DNA of 64,000 bases from an uncultured Flavobacteriaceae bacterium (lineage in GTDB: Bacteria > Bacteroidota > Bacteroidia > Flavobacteriales > Flavobacteriaceae). Location: positions 110,172 to 174,171 of the forward strand of contig CANKYF010000010.1 of the NCBI GenBank assembly GCA_947487895.1, written 5' to 3'. This document shows, one piece after another, positions 1 to 9,060 of the stretch. Positions within the stretch are counted from its first letter, which is position 1. Each line of letters begins with the position of its first letter. A model generated the notes under the pieces. It was given only the letters and a program-made list of their open reading frames with translations, was not told the DNA's origin and did not search any database. Position numbers and translations under genes: made by a program.

Positions 1-1
1 A

Positions 2-496
2 ATGGATAACAATCTGAATCAAATCAAAACAGAAGTTTACGACAAATGTTCACTTGAAATTTCAGACTTCAAAATTGAATCAGAAAGTAAAGAGTATTAT
101 GCCTGTAGATTTAGACTGAACAGATTAAACATTCTCAGTAGAAATGCTAAAATAACACCAAAAAAAGTTGGACAATTTGTTACGTTTTGGAAACGAAATG
201 GAATCGGACCGATTGAACCATTTAACGAAAAAGACAACATTGATTTTTATATTATAAACGTAAAGACTGAAAATGAATTTGGACAATTTGTTTTTCCTAA
301 ATCTCTATTGATTAAAAAAGGAATTATCTCAATAGAAAACAAGGAAGGAAAAAGAGGTTTCAGAGTGTATCCGAAATGGGATATTGCAAAAAACAAACAA
401 GCTGAACGAACTCAAAAATGGCAATTAAATTATTTTTATGAAATAAATAGTTCTACAGATTTAAAAGAGGTTGTCAAATTATATAATCAAAAATAA
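2..496 (+). CDS. MepB family protein
   Basis: A 164-residue protein resembling the MepB family, named after a gene beside the staphylococcal MepA efflux pump; the biochemical role of the family is not established. Seen here: the family-like core TPKKVGQFVTFWKR near residues 52-65, then GPIEPF and a DFYIINV strand, and a C-terminal half rich in basic residues. No signal peptide or membrane segment. Length fits the family. The ATG lies at the second base of the window, so an upstream start cannot be excluded. It stands alone, convergent with the prenyl synthase gene, with 226 bases of unremarkable sequence between them. Confidence 0.7.
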   Translation: MDNNLNQIKTEVYDKCSLEISDFKIESESKEYYACRFRLNRLNILSRNAKITPKKVGQFVTFWKRNGIGPIEPFNEKDNIDFYIINVKTENEFGQFVFPKSLLIKKGIISIENKEGKRGFRVYPKWDIAKNKQAERTQKWQLNYFYEINSSTDLKEVVKLYNQK

Positions 497-722
497 AGTA
501 TATTATTAATTACAACGCGTTCTATAAGTGTTGTCTCAATCTACGTGGAATTGGCTGTAAGTAAGTGACAAATCGAAATTAACGGTTATTAGAAAGTGTC
601 TAGTCTATTACTTGTTGCTACATACTTCATATTCCTAATCCAAAAAAACATGTTCTATTTAATGATAAAATGTTAGAAGAAAACTTTACTTATTTTGAAG
701 TTTCTCTAAAAAATACAGCTAA

Positions 723-1700
723 TTATTTTTTCCTATCAATTACATAATTCACCATAAGTTTTAGTGAATTTTTATATTCAGAATCTGGATAATCATTTAA
801 TAACGCTAGTGCTTCCTCTTGGAAAGCTTTCATCTTATTAATGGCATATTCTAACCCATTATTATTTTTCACGTAAGCAATAATTTCTTTAACTCTTTTT
901 TTGTCTTTATTATGATTTTTTATGGAGTTTATAAGCCAACGTTTGTCTTTTTTATCAGCGTTGTTTAAAGCATAAATTAAGGGCAATGTCATTTTTTGTT
1001 CCTTAATATCTATACCTGTAGGTTTACCTATCTGTGTGTCTCCATAATCAAACAAATCGTCTTTAATTTGAAAAGCCATACCTATAAGCTCACCAAATTT
1101 TCGCATTTTTTCTACATGTTCTGAGTCAGGTTTTACAGATGCAGCCCCTAAACTACAACAAGCGGCAATTAAAGTAGCTGTTTTCTGTCGGATGATTTCG
1201 TAATAAACATCTTCTGTAATATCAAGCTTTCTGGCTTTTTCTATTTGAAGCAACTCACCTTCACTCATTTCACGCACCGCTACCGAAATAATTTTCAACA
1301 AATCGAAATCATTATTGTCAATAGACAATAACAAACCTTTTGAAAGTAGAAAATCGCCTATTAAAACAGCTATTTTATTTTTCCAAAGTGCATTTACTGA
1401 AAAGAATCCACGACGGCGGTTACTATCATCTACAACATCATCATGAACAAGTGTTGCTGTGTGAATTAGTTCAATAACCGAAGCCCCTCTGTAAGTACGT
1501 TCTCTAACCTCTCCATTTGATACCATTTTAGACACCAAAAACACAAACATTGGGCGCATTTGCTTTCCTTTTCGGTTCACAATGTAATGAGTAATTCTAT
1601 TTAACAACGCCACCTTACTAGACATTGATAATTGAAACTTTTGTTCAAAAAGTTCCATTTCAAAAGCTACGGGTTCTTTTATTTGTTCAACTATTTTCAA
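723..1700 (-). CDS. Polyprenyl diphosphate synthase (IspB/HepT-like)
   Basis: Long-chain trans-prenyl diphosphate synthase that condenses isopentenyl diphosphate onto an allylic primer; in Bacteroidota this normally supplies the side chain of menaquinone. Seen: GKQMRP at residues 45-50, the first aspartate-rich motif DDVVDD at 87-92 and the second DDLFD at 214-218, all in the usual order, with RQKTA at 171-175. The 325-residue length is normal. Product chain length cannot be read from sequence with certainty; the residues before the first motif would decide it. Cytosolic or membrane-peripheral. Transcribed alone, divergent from the secreted-protein gene at 1881. Confidence 0.9.
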   Translation of the reverse strand: MKIVEQIKEPVAFEMELFEQKFQLSMSSKVALLNRITHYIVNRKGKQMRPMFVFLVSKMVSNGEVRERTYRGASVIELIHTATLVHDDVVDDSNRRRGFFSVNALWKNKIAVLIGDFLLSKGLLLSIDNNDFDLLKIISVAVREMSEGELLQIEKARKLDITEDVYYEIIRQKTATLIAACCSLGAASVKPDSEHVEKMRKFGELIGMAFQIKDDLFDYGDTQIGKPTGIDIKEQKMTLPLIYALNNADKKDKRWLINSIKNHNKDKKRVKEIIAYVKNNNGLEYAINKMKAFQEEALALLNDYPDSEYKNSLKLMVNYVIDRKK

Positions 1701-1880
1701 ATTTCTGGAATAAAGTTTTACAAATTTAACAATTAAAGATGCTTCCGCACTAAATCCTTTACTCTAAAATAGATACAAATTACTTCTATACAACCAAAAA
1801 AAATACTATTAGCCGATAAATACACTGTAAATGACTAAAAAAGAATAACTTAAAGGAATTAATTCCTAAATGATGATTAT

Positions 1881-2903
1881 ATGAAAAAAAAAATACTTTT
1901 AATATGTTTTATTACAGCTCTTATTTCAAATTTCAGTTATTCTCAAGTACTTCAATCTCAAAATTTCAATGAATTAAGTCTTGGTGATGTAGGTACAGAC
2001 ATTACAGGTGTCACTCCTGGTCAAGGAGACCTATTAACATTTACAGATTCTGGGGAAAACTCTGATTTTCTTATCGTAGATTCTACTCTTTCATTAGAAA
2101 ACGTACTACTACTTAACGGCCCAACTGGTGATACAGGCTCAAGGTTTGTTTGGATGAATGGACTAAATACAAGTTGGTTAAATAGAACTTCTGGTAATAA
2201 TATTATTGAAATTGAATGTTATTTCTTTACAGGACCTGCAACTAGCAGCGATGTAATCACTGGCATTCAATTATATGACTCAAGCTTTAATACAATAGCT
2301 GGTTTTAGGTTCGTACCTTCTACTAAAGTTATTACTGGTCTTGCTTATTTTGATCCAGGAGGTGGCGGAACTGTTGGAACCTATTTCTTTGATCTTGGAA
2401 GTGGTGGTACAGAAATTGTATTATCTGAAAATACATGGTATCAAATTGGTTTTGCATTTAATATTACCACAGGAGAAGTTGTTTGGAGGGGGCCAGGTTT
2501 TTATGCTGGTATTACTGGAGCTTTGGCTGGAACAAATCCTTTTGAAGTAGATTTTGTATTAATCCCAAATAGTACAAATACATCTGCTACAATTACTGGG
2601 TTTGATGACTTAGTAATTACAGCAGTTGATACTGAAAACCTTCTAGGAATTACTAGTAATGAATTATCTAAATCTGTTAAAATATATCCTAACCCTATTT
2701 CAGATGCCATTAATTTTCAAACTCCTAATAATATTGATATTACGAGAATTGAAGTTACTGATATAAATGGTAAGATAATTAAATCCGTACAGAAGGAATT
2801 TATAAGTAACAGCTTAAATTTATCTGATTTAAATTCAGGATTATATTTTTTGAATATTTATTCTAATGATGGAAAAGCATCTAAACGTTTTATAAAAAAG
2901 TAA
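1881..2903 (+). CDS. Secreted protein with type IX secretion sorting domain
   Basis: A 340-residue secreted protein of unknown function. Residues 1-21 form a signal peptide ending SYS-Q. The middle (about 25-250) is Gly/Thr/Ser-rich, predicted beta, and looks like a concanavalin-like or jelly-roll domain, but I cannot assign a family. Residues about 262-340 are a type A Por secretion (T9SS) sorting domain: KIYPNPISDAINF, then a DINGKII strand and a final KRFIKK. Such proteins cross the outer membrane by the T9SS and are released or anchored at the surface. A strong hairpin terminator follows 12 bases after the stop. Confidence 0.8.
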   Translation: MKKKILLICFITALISNFSYSQVLQSQNFNELSLGDVGTDITGVTPGQGDLLTFTDSGENSDFLIVDSTLSLENVLLLNGPTGDTGSRFVWMNGLNTSWLNRTSGNNIIEIECYFFTGPATSSDVITGIQLYDSSFNTIAGFRFVPSTKVITGLAYFDPGGGGTVGTYFFDLGSGGTEIVLSENTWYQIGFAFNITTGEVVWRGPGFYAGITGALAGTNPFEVDFVLIPNSTNTSATITGFDDLVITAVDTENLLGITSNELSKSVKIYPNPISDAINFQTPNNIDITRIEVTDINGKIIKSVQKEFISNSLNLSDLNSGLYFLNIYSNDGKASKRFIKK

Positions 2904-2914
2904 TTTTATATATA

Positions 2915-2954
2915 AAAAATGAAGCATCTATCTTCTACTAGATGCTTCATTTTT
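2915..2954. terminator. Bidirectional terminator overlapping the end of rlmN
   Basis: Perfect 16-bp stem (2915-2930 with 2939-2954), 8-base loop, A-run on one side and T-run on the other, so it can end transcripts from both strands. It separates the convergent T9SS protein gene and rlmN. The rlmN stop codon (2928-2930) sits inside the left arm, so the last codons of rlmN form part of the stem. Confidence 0.85.
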
Positions 2955-3986
2955 ATTTGCTAATTGCCCGCAAGCAGCATCTATATCTTTACCTCTACTC
3001 CTACGTACGGTTACTGTAACATTATTAGCTTCTAAGACTTTTTGATACATATCTAAAGCTTCAGGATTTGCTTGTTGAAACTCACCATCATCAATGGGAT
3101 TATACTCAATTAAGTTTACCTTACTAGGGGCAAATTTGCAAAACTTCACTAATGCATCTACATCTTTACGCTTATCATTAATACCCCTCCAGACCACATA
3201 CTCATATGTAATTCTATTTTTTGTTTTTGAATACCAGTATTCTAGAGCTTCTCTTAAATCTTTTAAAGGAAAGTTTTCATTAAATGGCATGATAGCGCTT
3301 CTCACTTCATCTATAGCTGAGTGTAATGATACCGCCAATTTAAATTTCACACCATCATCTGCCATTTTTTTAATCATTTTTGGAACACCTGATGTTGATA
3401 CAACAATGCGTCTTGGAGACATAGCTAACCCTTCTGGCGAAGTAATTTTATCTATAGCTTTTAACACATTATTATAGTTCATAAGAGGTTCTCCCATTCC
3501 CATAAACACAATATTACTTAAAGGTCTATTATAATAAAGTTTACTCTCTTTATCTATGGCTACTACTTGATCATAAATTTCGTCTGGATTTAAATTGCGC
3601 ATGCGTTTTAAACGCGCTGTTGCACAAAACTTACAATCTAAACTGCAACCTACTTGACTTGAAACACAGGCTGTAGTTCTTGTTTCTGTTGGAATTAAAA
3701 CGGACTCTACTATTAAACCATCATGTAACCTTACTGCATTTTTTACAGTACCATCTGAACTGCGTTGCATGGTATCTACCTCAACATGATTGATAACAAA
3801 ATTATCCTCAAGCATCTGCCTAGTAGCTTTTGATATGTTTGTCATATCTTCAAAACTATGTGCAGACTTTTGCCATAACCACTCATAAACTTGATTGCCT
3901 CTAAAAGCCTTATCGCCTTCTTGAACAAAAAAATCTCTAAGCTCATCTTTTGTTAACGCTCTTATGTCTTTTTTACTTGATGCCAT
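2928..3986 (-). CDS. rlmN: 23S rRNA (adenine-2503-C2)-methyltransferase RlmN
   Basis: Radical-SAM enzyme that methylates C2 of A2503 in 23S rRNA and usually A37 of some tRNAs. Seen: the CxxxCxxC cluster motif at Cys114, Cys118 and Cys121, the GMGEPLMNY segment typical of the family, and the C-terminal Cys339 in AACGQL, the candidate methyl-carrying cysteine. The 352-residue length is normal and all key cysteines are present. Starts at ATG 3986. Its 3' end overlaps a hairpin terminator. Monocistronic; the next upstream gene, queA, ends at its own terminator. Confidence 0.95.
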   Translation of the reverse strand: MASSKKDIRALTKDELRDFFVQEGDKAFRGNQVYEWLWQKSAHSFEDMTNISKATRQMLEDNFVINHVEVDTMQRSSDGTVKNAVRLHDGLIVESVLIPTETRTTACVSSQVGCSLDCKFCATARLKRMRNLNPDEIYDQVVAIDKESKLYYNRPLSNIVFMGMGEPLMNYNNVLKAIDKITSPEGLAMSPRRIVVSTSGVPKMIKKMADDGVKFKLAVSLHSAIDEVRSAIMPFNENFPLKDLREALEYWYSKTKNRITYEYVVWRGINDKRKDVDALVKFCKFAPSKVNLIEYNPIDDGEFQQANPEALDMYQKVLEANNVTVTVRRSRGKDIDAACGQLANKNEASSRR

Positions 3987-4100
3987 TTGTGTTGTAAAAG
4001 TAATGAAAGGATTTACGAATTACGATTCTTAATTAACGATTTTAAATAACTCATAGAGCATTTGTTTAACCCTTTTAATATATTGAATACTATAGAAGAA

Positions 4101-4126
4101 AGAAAAAGCCTCGATAAACGAGGCTT
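4101..4126 (-). terminator. Terminator after queA
   Basis: Stem AAGCCTCG/CGAGGCTT (4106-4113 with 4119-4126), 5-base loop, followed on the minus strand by TTTTTC. Lies 23 bases after the queA stop. The same stem sequence is reused at 13056 and 13830. Confidence 0.8.
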
Positions 4127-4148
4127 GTATTTTTATGTATAATAATTA

Positions 4149-5198
4149 TTAGATAATTAACATAGCATCTCCGTAGCTGTAAAACTTATATTTTTCTTTT
4201 ACTGCTTCTTCATAAGCACGCATTACAAAATCATGACCTGCAAACGCAGATACCATCATTAAAAGCGTTGATTTTGGCGTATGAAAGTTAGTTATCATAC
4301 AATCAGCAATGCTAAAATCATACGGTGGGAATATAAACTTATTTGTCCACCCTTGCATATCATTTAACAATCCACTAGAAGACACAGAGCTTTCTATGGT
4401 TCTCATTGCTGTTGTTCCTACCGCACATACTCGCCTCTTATTTTGAATAGCATTGTTAACAGTATCCGCAGCCAATTTATCTATAGTAATTTCTTCACTA
4501 TCCATTTTATGTTTAGACAAGTCTTCTACCTCAACTGGGTTAAAAGTTCCTAAACCTACGTGAAGTGTAACCTCTGCAAAGTTAACACCTTTAATTTCTA
4601 AACGCTTTAATAAGTGTTTTGAAAAGTGAAGCCCAGCAGTTGGTGCTGCTACTGCTCCTTCATTTTTAGCGTAAATAGTTTGGTAACGATCTTCATCTTC
4701 AGGTTCTACATCTCTTTTTATATATTTTGGTAGAGGAGTTTGCCCTAATTCCTGTAATTTTCTACGGAATTCTGAGTAAGACCCATCATATAAAAAACGA
4801 AGTGTTCTACCTCTAGAAGTGGTATTATCTATTACCTCAGCTACTAGAGTATCATCATCTCCAAAATATAATTTATTACCAATTCTAATTTTTCTAGCTG
4901 GATCTACCAAAACATCCCAAAGACGTTGCTCTTCATTCAATTCTCTTAATAAGAATACCTCAATTCTAGCACCCGTTTTTTCTTTATTACCATAAAGTCT
5001 TGCAGGAAATACTTTTGTATTGTTAAGAATTAAAACATCTTCTTCATTAAAATAATCTATAATATCTTTAAACAGCTTATGCTCAATAGTTTGTTCTTTT
5101 CTGTTTAAAACCATTAAACGTGCTTCATCTCTATTTTCTGAAGGGTACTCTGCTAAAAGCTCATTTGGTAAATCAAAGCCAAAATTAGATAATTTCAT
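4149..5198 (-). CDS. queA: S-adenosylmethionine:tRNA ribosyltransferase-isomerase QueA
   Basis: Transfers and isomerises the ribosyl moiety of S-adenosylmethionine onto 7-deazaguanine in tRNA, making epoxyqueuosine at the wobble position. The 349 residues match the family throughout: N-terminal [19 protein letters not shown], central [21 protein letters not shown] and near the C-terminus [18 protein letters not shown]. Length and motifs are canonical. Cytosolic. No other queuosine genes are nearby. A terminator follows; 172 bases of AT-rich sequence separate its start from the aroA stop. Confidence 0.95.
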   Translation of the reverse strand: MKLSNFGFDLPNELLAEYPSENRDEARLMVLNRKEQTIEHKLFKDIIDYFNEEDVLILNNTKVFPARLYGNKEKTGARIEVFLLRELNEEQRLWDVLVDPARKIRIGNKLYFGDDDTLVAEVIDNTTSRGRTLRFLYDGSYSEFRRKLQELGQTPLPKYIKRDVEPEDEDRYQTIYAKNEGAVAAPTAGLHFSKHLLKRLEIKGVNFAEVTLHVGLGTFNPVEVEDLSKHKMDSEEITIDKLAADTVNNAIQNKRRVCAVGTTAMRTIESSVSSSGLLNDMQGWTNKFIFPPYDFSIADCMITNFHTPKSTLLMMVSAFAGHDFVMRAYEEAVKEKYKFYSYGDAMLII

Positions 5199-5370
5199 GT
5201 GGTAATTTTTATGATTATTTACAAGCTAAGAACCTTAATGTTAAGATTATATAGCCCAAAGTTTTAGTTAATTTTTAATTGACAAATGGTATAATTAAAT
5301 CTTACCATTTTTTCACAAAGTTGCAAATATACAATCTGTGAATAGGGGTTGTCAAGTATTTAAGTAATTA

Positions 5371-6594
5371 TTATTCAGATATTTTAAAACCAATAGATTT
5401 TAGATCCTCCCAAAATGTTGGATACGATTTAGAAACTACCATCGCATCTTCAATAACTATAGATGCTTTTAGTGCTATTGGTGCAAATGCCATAGCCATT
5501 CTATGATCATTATAGGTAGCTATAGACACCATTTCTTTAATACCTTTTGAGGCTTTTAAGTGTAAAGATTTGTCTGTAATATCTACTTCACCTCCTAATT
5601 TTTCAATTTCGGTTTTTAAAGCAACTAATCTATCTGTTTCTTTAATTTTTAAGGTATGAAGTCCAGTTAAATCACAAGGAATACCCAAAGTAAAACATGT
5701 CACAGCTATAGTTTGGGCTATGTCTGGTGCATTTTTTAAATCTAGAGTAAGTGGTTCTATATTTGAACTTACTTTTTTTAGTGTTATCGAATTTTCAGAA
5801 AATGTTGATGCTACACCAAAATGTTTGTAAATATCTACTAAACATGAATCTCCTTGTAAAGATGCCTTTTTATACGATGACAATGTTATCTCTGTACCAA
5901 CTTCACTTATTGCTGCAATACTAAAGTAGTATGAAGCCGAAGACCAATCTGATTCTACAACCAGTGTTTTAGCGTCTAACGATTTAGTATTAGGTTTTAC
6001 AGTAATTACATTTTCTTTAAAAGAAGTTTCTACACCAATTTCATCTAACAAGCTTAAAGTCATTTTTATGTAAGGTACAGAGGTAATCTCGCCCTTTAAA
6101 GTTAACTCTAGTCCGTTTTCTAACTTTGAAGCAATTAACAATAATGCAGAAATATACTGACTACTTACATTAGCAGCCAAAGACACTTTGTTTTTAGTAA
6201 GTTTTTTTCCTTTTATTTTTAAAGGTGGAAAACCTTCATTTTCACCATACGTAATATCTGCTCCTAATGCTTGTAATGCCTCAACCAAAATTTTAATGGG
6301 ACGTTCTTTCATACGTTTAGAACCAGTTAAAGTAACGCCTCTTCCTTCTTGTATTGAAAAGAATGCTGTTAAAAATCGCATTGCTGTCCCAGCATGATGA
6401 ATATCTACAATATTAGAATCTGTAACCAATGCATTGGTCATTAAATTACTATCATCTGAATTTGATACGTTATCTAGGTTAAAAACTGGATATAAAGCTT
6501 TTAAAAGTAATAGTCTATTAGATTCACTTTTAGAACCCGTTATTTTAACTGAAGATGTTTTAAGTACTTCAGATTTATGAAGCGTAATTTGCAT
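5371..6594 (-). CDS. aroA: 3-phosphoshikimate 1-carboxyvinyltransferase (EPSP synthase)
   Basis: Shikimate-pathway enzyme that joins phosphoenolpyruvate to shikimate 3-phosphate. Seen: GSKSESNRLLLL near the N-terminus (substrate-binding Lys and Arg), HAGTAMRF for the conserved phosphate-binding segment, LKIKETDRL and NDHRMAMAFAP near the C-terminus. I chose the ATG at 6594 (407 residues) rather than a TTG eight codons earlier because the conserved sequence begins right after it. It makes the precursor for the chorismate used by the pheA-tyrA operon at 14-18 kb but is transcribed separately. Confidence 0.93.
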   Translation of the reverse strand: MQITLHKSEVLKTSSVKITGSKSESNRLLLLKALYPVFNLDNVSNSDDSNLMTNALVTDSNIVDIHHAGTAMRFLTAFFSIQEGRGVTLTGSKRMKERPIKILVEALQALGADITYGENEGFPPLKIKGKKLTKNKVSLAANVSSQYISALLLIASKLENGLELTLKGEITSVPYIKMTLSLLDEIGVETSFKENVITVKPNTKSLDAKTLVVESDWSSASYYFSIAAISEVGTEITLSSYKKASLQGDSCLVDIYKHFGVASTFSENSITLKKVSSNIEPLTLDLKNAPDIAQTIAVTCFTLGIPCDLTGLHTLKIKETDRLVALKTEIEKLGGEVDITDKSLHLKASKGIKEMVSIATYNDHRMAMAFAPIALKASIVIEDAMVVSKSYPTFWEDLKSIGFKISE

Positions 6595-6717
6595 ATTGTT
6601 GACTGAGGTTATAAACAAGCTGCAAATTTACTGGATAATAGAGATTAATACTATGAAACTTGATGATTTTTTTTGAAGCTTTTAATAAAAAGCATTCCAA
6701 TAGAATTATTAAAGGTA

Positions 6718-7047
6718 TTATTTCAATTTTTCATTATTATGATGTCTATCGTGGTCACGCTTTGCTTTCTTATCCATTCGTTTATCAAAAGCAGCTTGTA
6801 AATCTGTTCCTGTTTGATTTGCCAAACATAACAATACAAACAAAACGTCTGCTAATTCTTCACCTAAATCTTTATTTTTATCACTTTCTTTCTCACTCTG
6901 TTCTCCATATCTACGAGCAATAATTCTTGCTACCTCCCCTACCTCTTCAGTAAGTTGCGCCATATTGGTTAACTCATTAAAATAACGAACACCATGTTCT
7001 TTTATCCAATTATCTACTTCTTTTTGAGCGTTCTTAATATCCATCAT
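6718..7047 (-). CDS. MazG-like nucleotide pyrophosphohydrolase
   Basis: A 109-residue all-alpha NTP pyrophosphohydrolase of the MazG type, which hydrolyses nucleoside triphosphates to monophosphate and pyrophosphate. Seen: EEVGEVARI around residues 31-39 and EELADVLFVLL around 64-74, the paired acidic motifs that bind magnesium. Single MazG domain, so it is a house-cleaning type rather than full-length MazG. The start overlaps the stop of the upstream DUF3857 gene by 4 bases (ATGA), with a second ATG directly after the first, suggesting translational coupling. Confidence 0.85.
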   Translation of the reverse strand: MMDIKNAQKEVDNWIKEHGVRYFNELTNMAQLTEEVGEVARIIARRYGEQSEKESDKNKDLGEELADVLFVLLCLANQTGTDLQAAFDKRMDKKAKRDHDRHHNNEKLK

Positions 7048-9056
7048 GCTTTTGTTAAAACTACTTGTTCTGTTTCTTTTTGGAGCAATTTATTAAAATA
7101 TTCTTTTAAAGCCTCATAATATATTGAGGAGATAATAGACTGATTCAATTTAGAAGTTACTAATACTTGAATAGTTTTAGCATTCCCTATTACTTTATAT
7201 TGAAATGTTCCCATATTTTCTGGAAGACCTATAGCTGTAGCTTCTGGTAAACTTTCTATCTTATACCCTTCAGGTATATTGATAATAAGTTTATAAGAAG
7301 TGGTTGATGGATATCCAAAATCTACTGGAAACTCTCGTTTTTCTAATTTAAAAGGGTTTTCATTGGTTTTTAAATAAAAAAGAGGTGAGAAATACATTTT
7401 ATCTCCAATAATATCTGCTTGACTCTCTTTAATAAATTTATAAGACTCTACAATTGGTTTTGATAGGTCTTTATCATTTTTAACCTGATAATCTGATACT
7501 TCTATACCTCCATATTTATTTTCTAATTTTTCTAAATAAGCATCTTTATCTGCTCCGTTATACTTATTTCTAAATGATAATGCTTTATGGTTTGTTTTTA
7601 CACTTCTATAACTGCCCTCAAGCGTACCTTCTTCATCTATTTTAACCATCATTGTCATTGCATTTTTAGACTTAGTAGTTGGATACAAATCGATTAAACC
7701 TGAACCGCTATTTTTGGCAACTATTCTTCCTTGCCAATTTAAAGCTCTAAACGGTAAAACATTTGGAACAGAATACGTATCTGTAGCATCTAATAGCATA
7801 ACTGAATCATCTGGTAGTCTCAACCATGTAACCACATAATTAAAACCTTCTCTAGTAGGAAATAAAGGGATACCGTGACTTCTAGTACTTACTAAAACAG
7901 GGTTAGCATTTAAGCCTGCATAACGTAACATAGCGGTTAACATTAAATTAATATCACCACTACCACCTACATGATTTTTATATGCTTTTTTCACATCATC
8001 AGCATAAATTCCATAATACCCATTCCATTTTACTTGAGATTTCACAAAATTAAAAATGAGATTAGCTCTCTCTGCAGGGTTAGAAACAGCCCCAATTAAA
8101 GCATCAATATCTTTTTCAAAATATCCCGTTTTTTCTAGCTCCTCACCAAAACTTGAGCTTTTGTATATTCTTTTCACAACATCTTCCCAAGTTGTTGAAT
8201 AATATTCTGTTGCTGATCTTGGGAACTTCGTATATGAAAGTTCATACTTTACTGATGATCTATAATTATTAATACTATTTACGTAGGGTTCTTTCTTAAG
8301 AGCTGGTATATTATCTAAACTATATTTATTAATTTGTTTACTATAATCTACTTTAGAGGTACTAAATGATTTTTGTTCTAACTGATAATAACTATTACTA
8401 CTCCTTGCTGTATTAGTAAAAGTGATTGAGCCTCTACCACTTTCGATTACAGGTTTTACAGATAAAAATCCTTTTGTATTAACCTTGAAATTATAATACT
8501 CAGGAACTTCAAAACTAGCTTCTACTTTTTTTATTGGTATACTATGCTGAAATACAAATTCATCTACTTTTGAAGCAAAAGGAGATGTTATTTCGTATTT
8601 GTATTCTAAAACGCAACCTGGTTGTATATTGGGCATTGTAAATTTAACTTGGTTAGAGTATTTACTTGCTTCTGTTTTAAATATGCCACTTTTGTCAAGT
8701 TTTTCGCCAACTACTTTATTATTTTCTAGTTTATAGGTATAGGCTTTTAACCCAGAAATCCTTTCTTCTGCGCCACCACTTTTATACAACCTAATTTGCT
8801 TAGTTGCAAAATCAAAACCTTCTTGATTATAAATTTTGATACGTTCGTGTATTTCAGTTTTTAATTCAAAGCCATTTTCTTTATTATATTCAAAAAAACT
8901 TTTTCTGTACTTATATAGGTAAGCAGCATTAGCAGAAGAATCAATAGAACATATCTTTTCTTCTAATTCTTCTTCAGATACCTTACCAAATTTATAATTC
9001 TGACTAAATGTTGTTATAGTAAAACATAAACATAGAACTGTAATAAGTATTTTCAT
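7044..9056 (-). CDS. DUF3857 transglutaminase-like protein, catalytic residues altered
   Basis: A 670-residue exported protein. Signal peptide 1-19 (ends TFSQ), DUF3857 region about 45-240, transglutaminase-like core about 320-430, and a beta-rich C-terminal domain. Aligned by eye to its neighbour, the position of the catalytic Cys is Ser366 (in GGSGDIN) and the His position is Tyr407 (in GFNYVVTW), while Asp423 is present. It is therefore probably not an active cysteine enzyme. It lies 4 bases downstream of its paralogue and overlaps the MazG-like gene. Role unknown; members of this family are common in Bacteroidota envelopes. Confidence 0.8.
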   Translation of the reverse strand: MKILITVLCLCFTITTFSQNYKFGKVSEEELEEKICSIDSSANAAYLYKYRKSFFEYNKENGFELKTEIHERIKIYNQEGFDFATKQIRLYKSGGAEERISGLKAYTYKLENNKVVGEKLDKSGIFKTEASKYSNQVKFTMPNIQPGCVLEYKYEITSPFASKVDEFVFQHSIPIKKVEASFEVPEYYNFKVNTKGFLSVKPVIESGRGSITFTNTARSSNSYYQLEQKSFSTSKVDYSKQINKYSLDNIPALKKEPYVNSINNYRSSVKYELSYTKFPRSATEYYSTTWEDVVKRIYKSSSFGEELEKTGYFEKDIDALIGAVSNPAERANLIFNFVKSQVKWNGYYGIYADDVKKAYKNHVGGSGDINLMLTAMLRYAGLNANPVLVSTRSHGIPLFPTREGFNYVVTWLRLPDDSVMLLDATDTYSVPNVLPFRALNWQGRIVAKNSGSGLIDLYPTTKSKNAMTMMVKIDEEGTLEGSYRSVKTNHKALSFRNKYNGADKDAYLEKLENKYGGIEVSDYQVKNDKDLSKPIVESYKFIKESQADIIGDKMYFSPLFYLKTNENPFKLEKREFPVDFGYPSTTSYKLIINIPEGYKIESLPEATAIGLPENMGTFQYKVIGNAKTIQVLVTSKLNQSIISSIYYEALKEYFNKLLQKETEQVVLTKA

Positions 9057-9060
9057 TTAA

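Noticed and set aside
669..745. Short plus-strand frame reading MLEENFTYFEVSLKN before the prenyl synthase end
   Set aside because: 25 codons, AT-rich, overlaps the 3' end of a well-supported gene; no support.
2501..2710. 69-codon frames on both strands inside the T9SS protein gene
   Set aside because: Shadow frames; the secreted protein has clear signal and sorting domains in the other frame.
6675..6695. AAGCTTTT/AAAAAGC hairpin between aroA and the MazG-like gene
   Set aside because: No T-run follows on the minus strand, so it is not a credible terminator.
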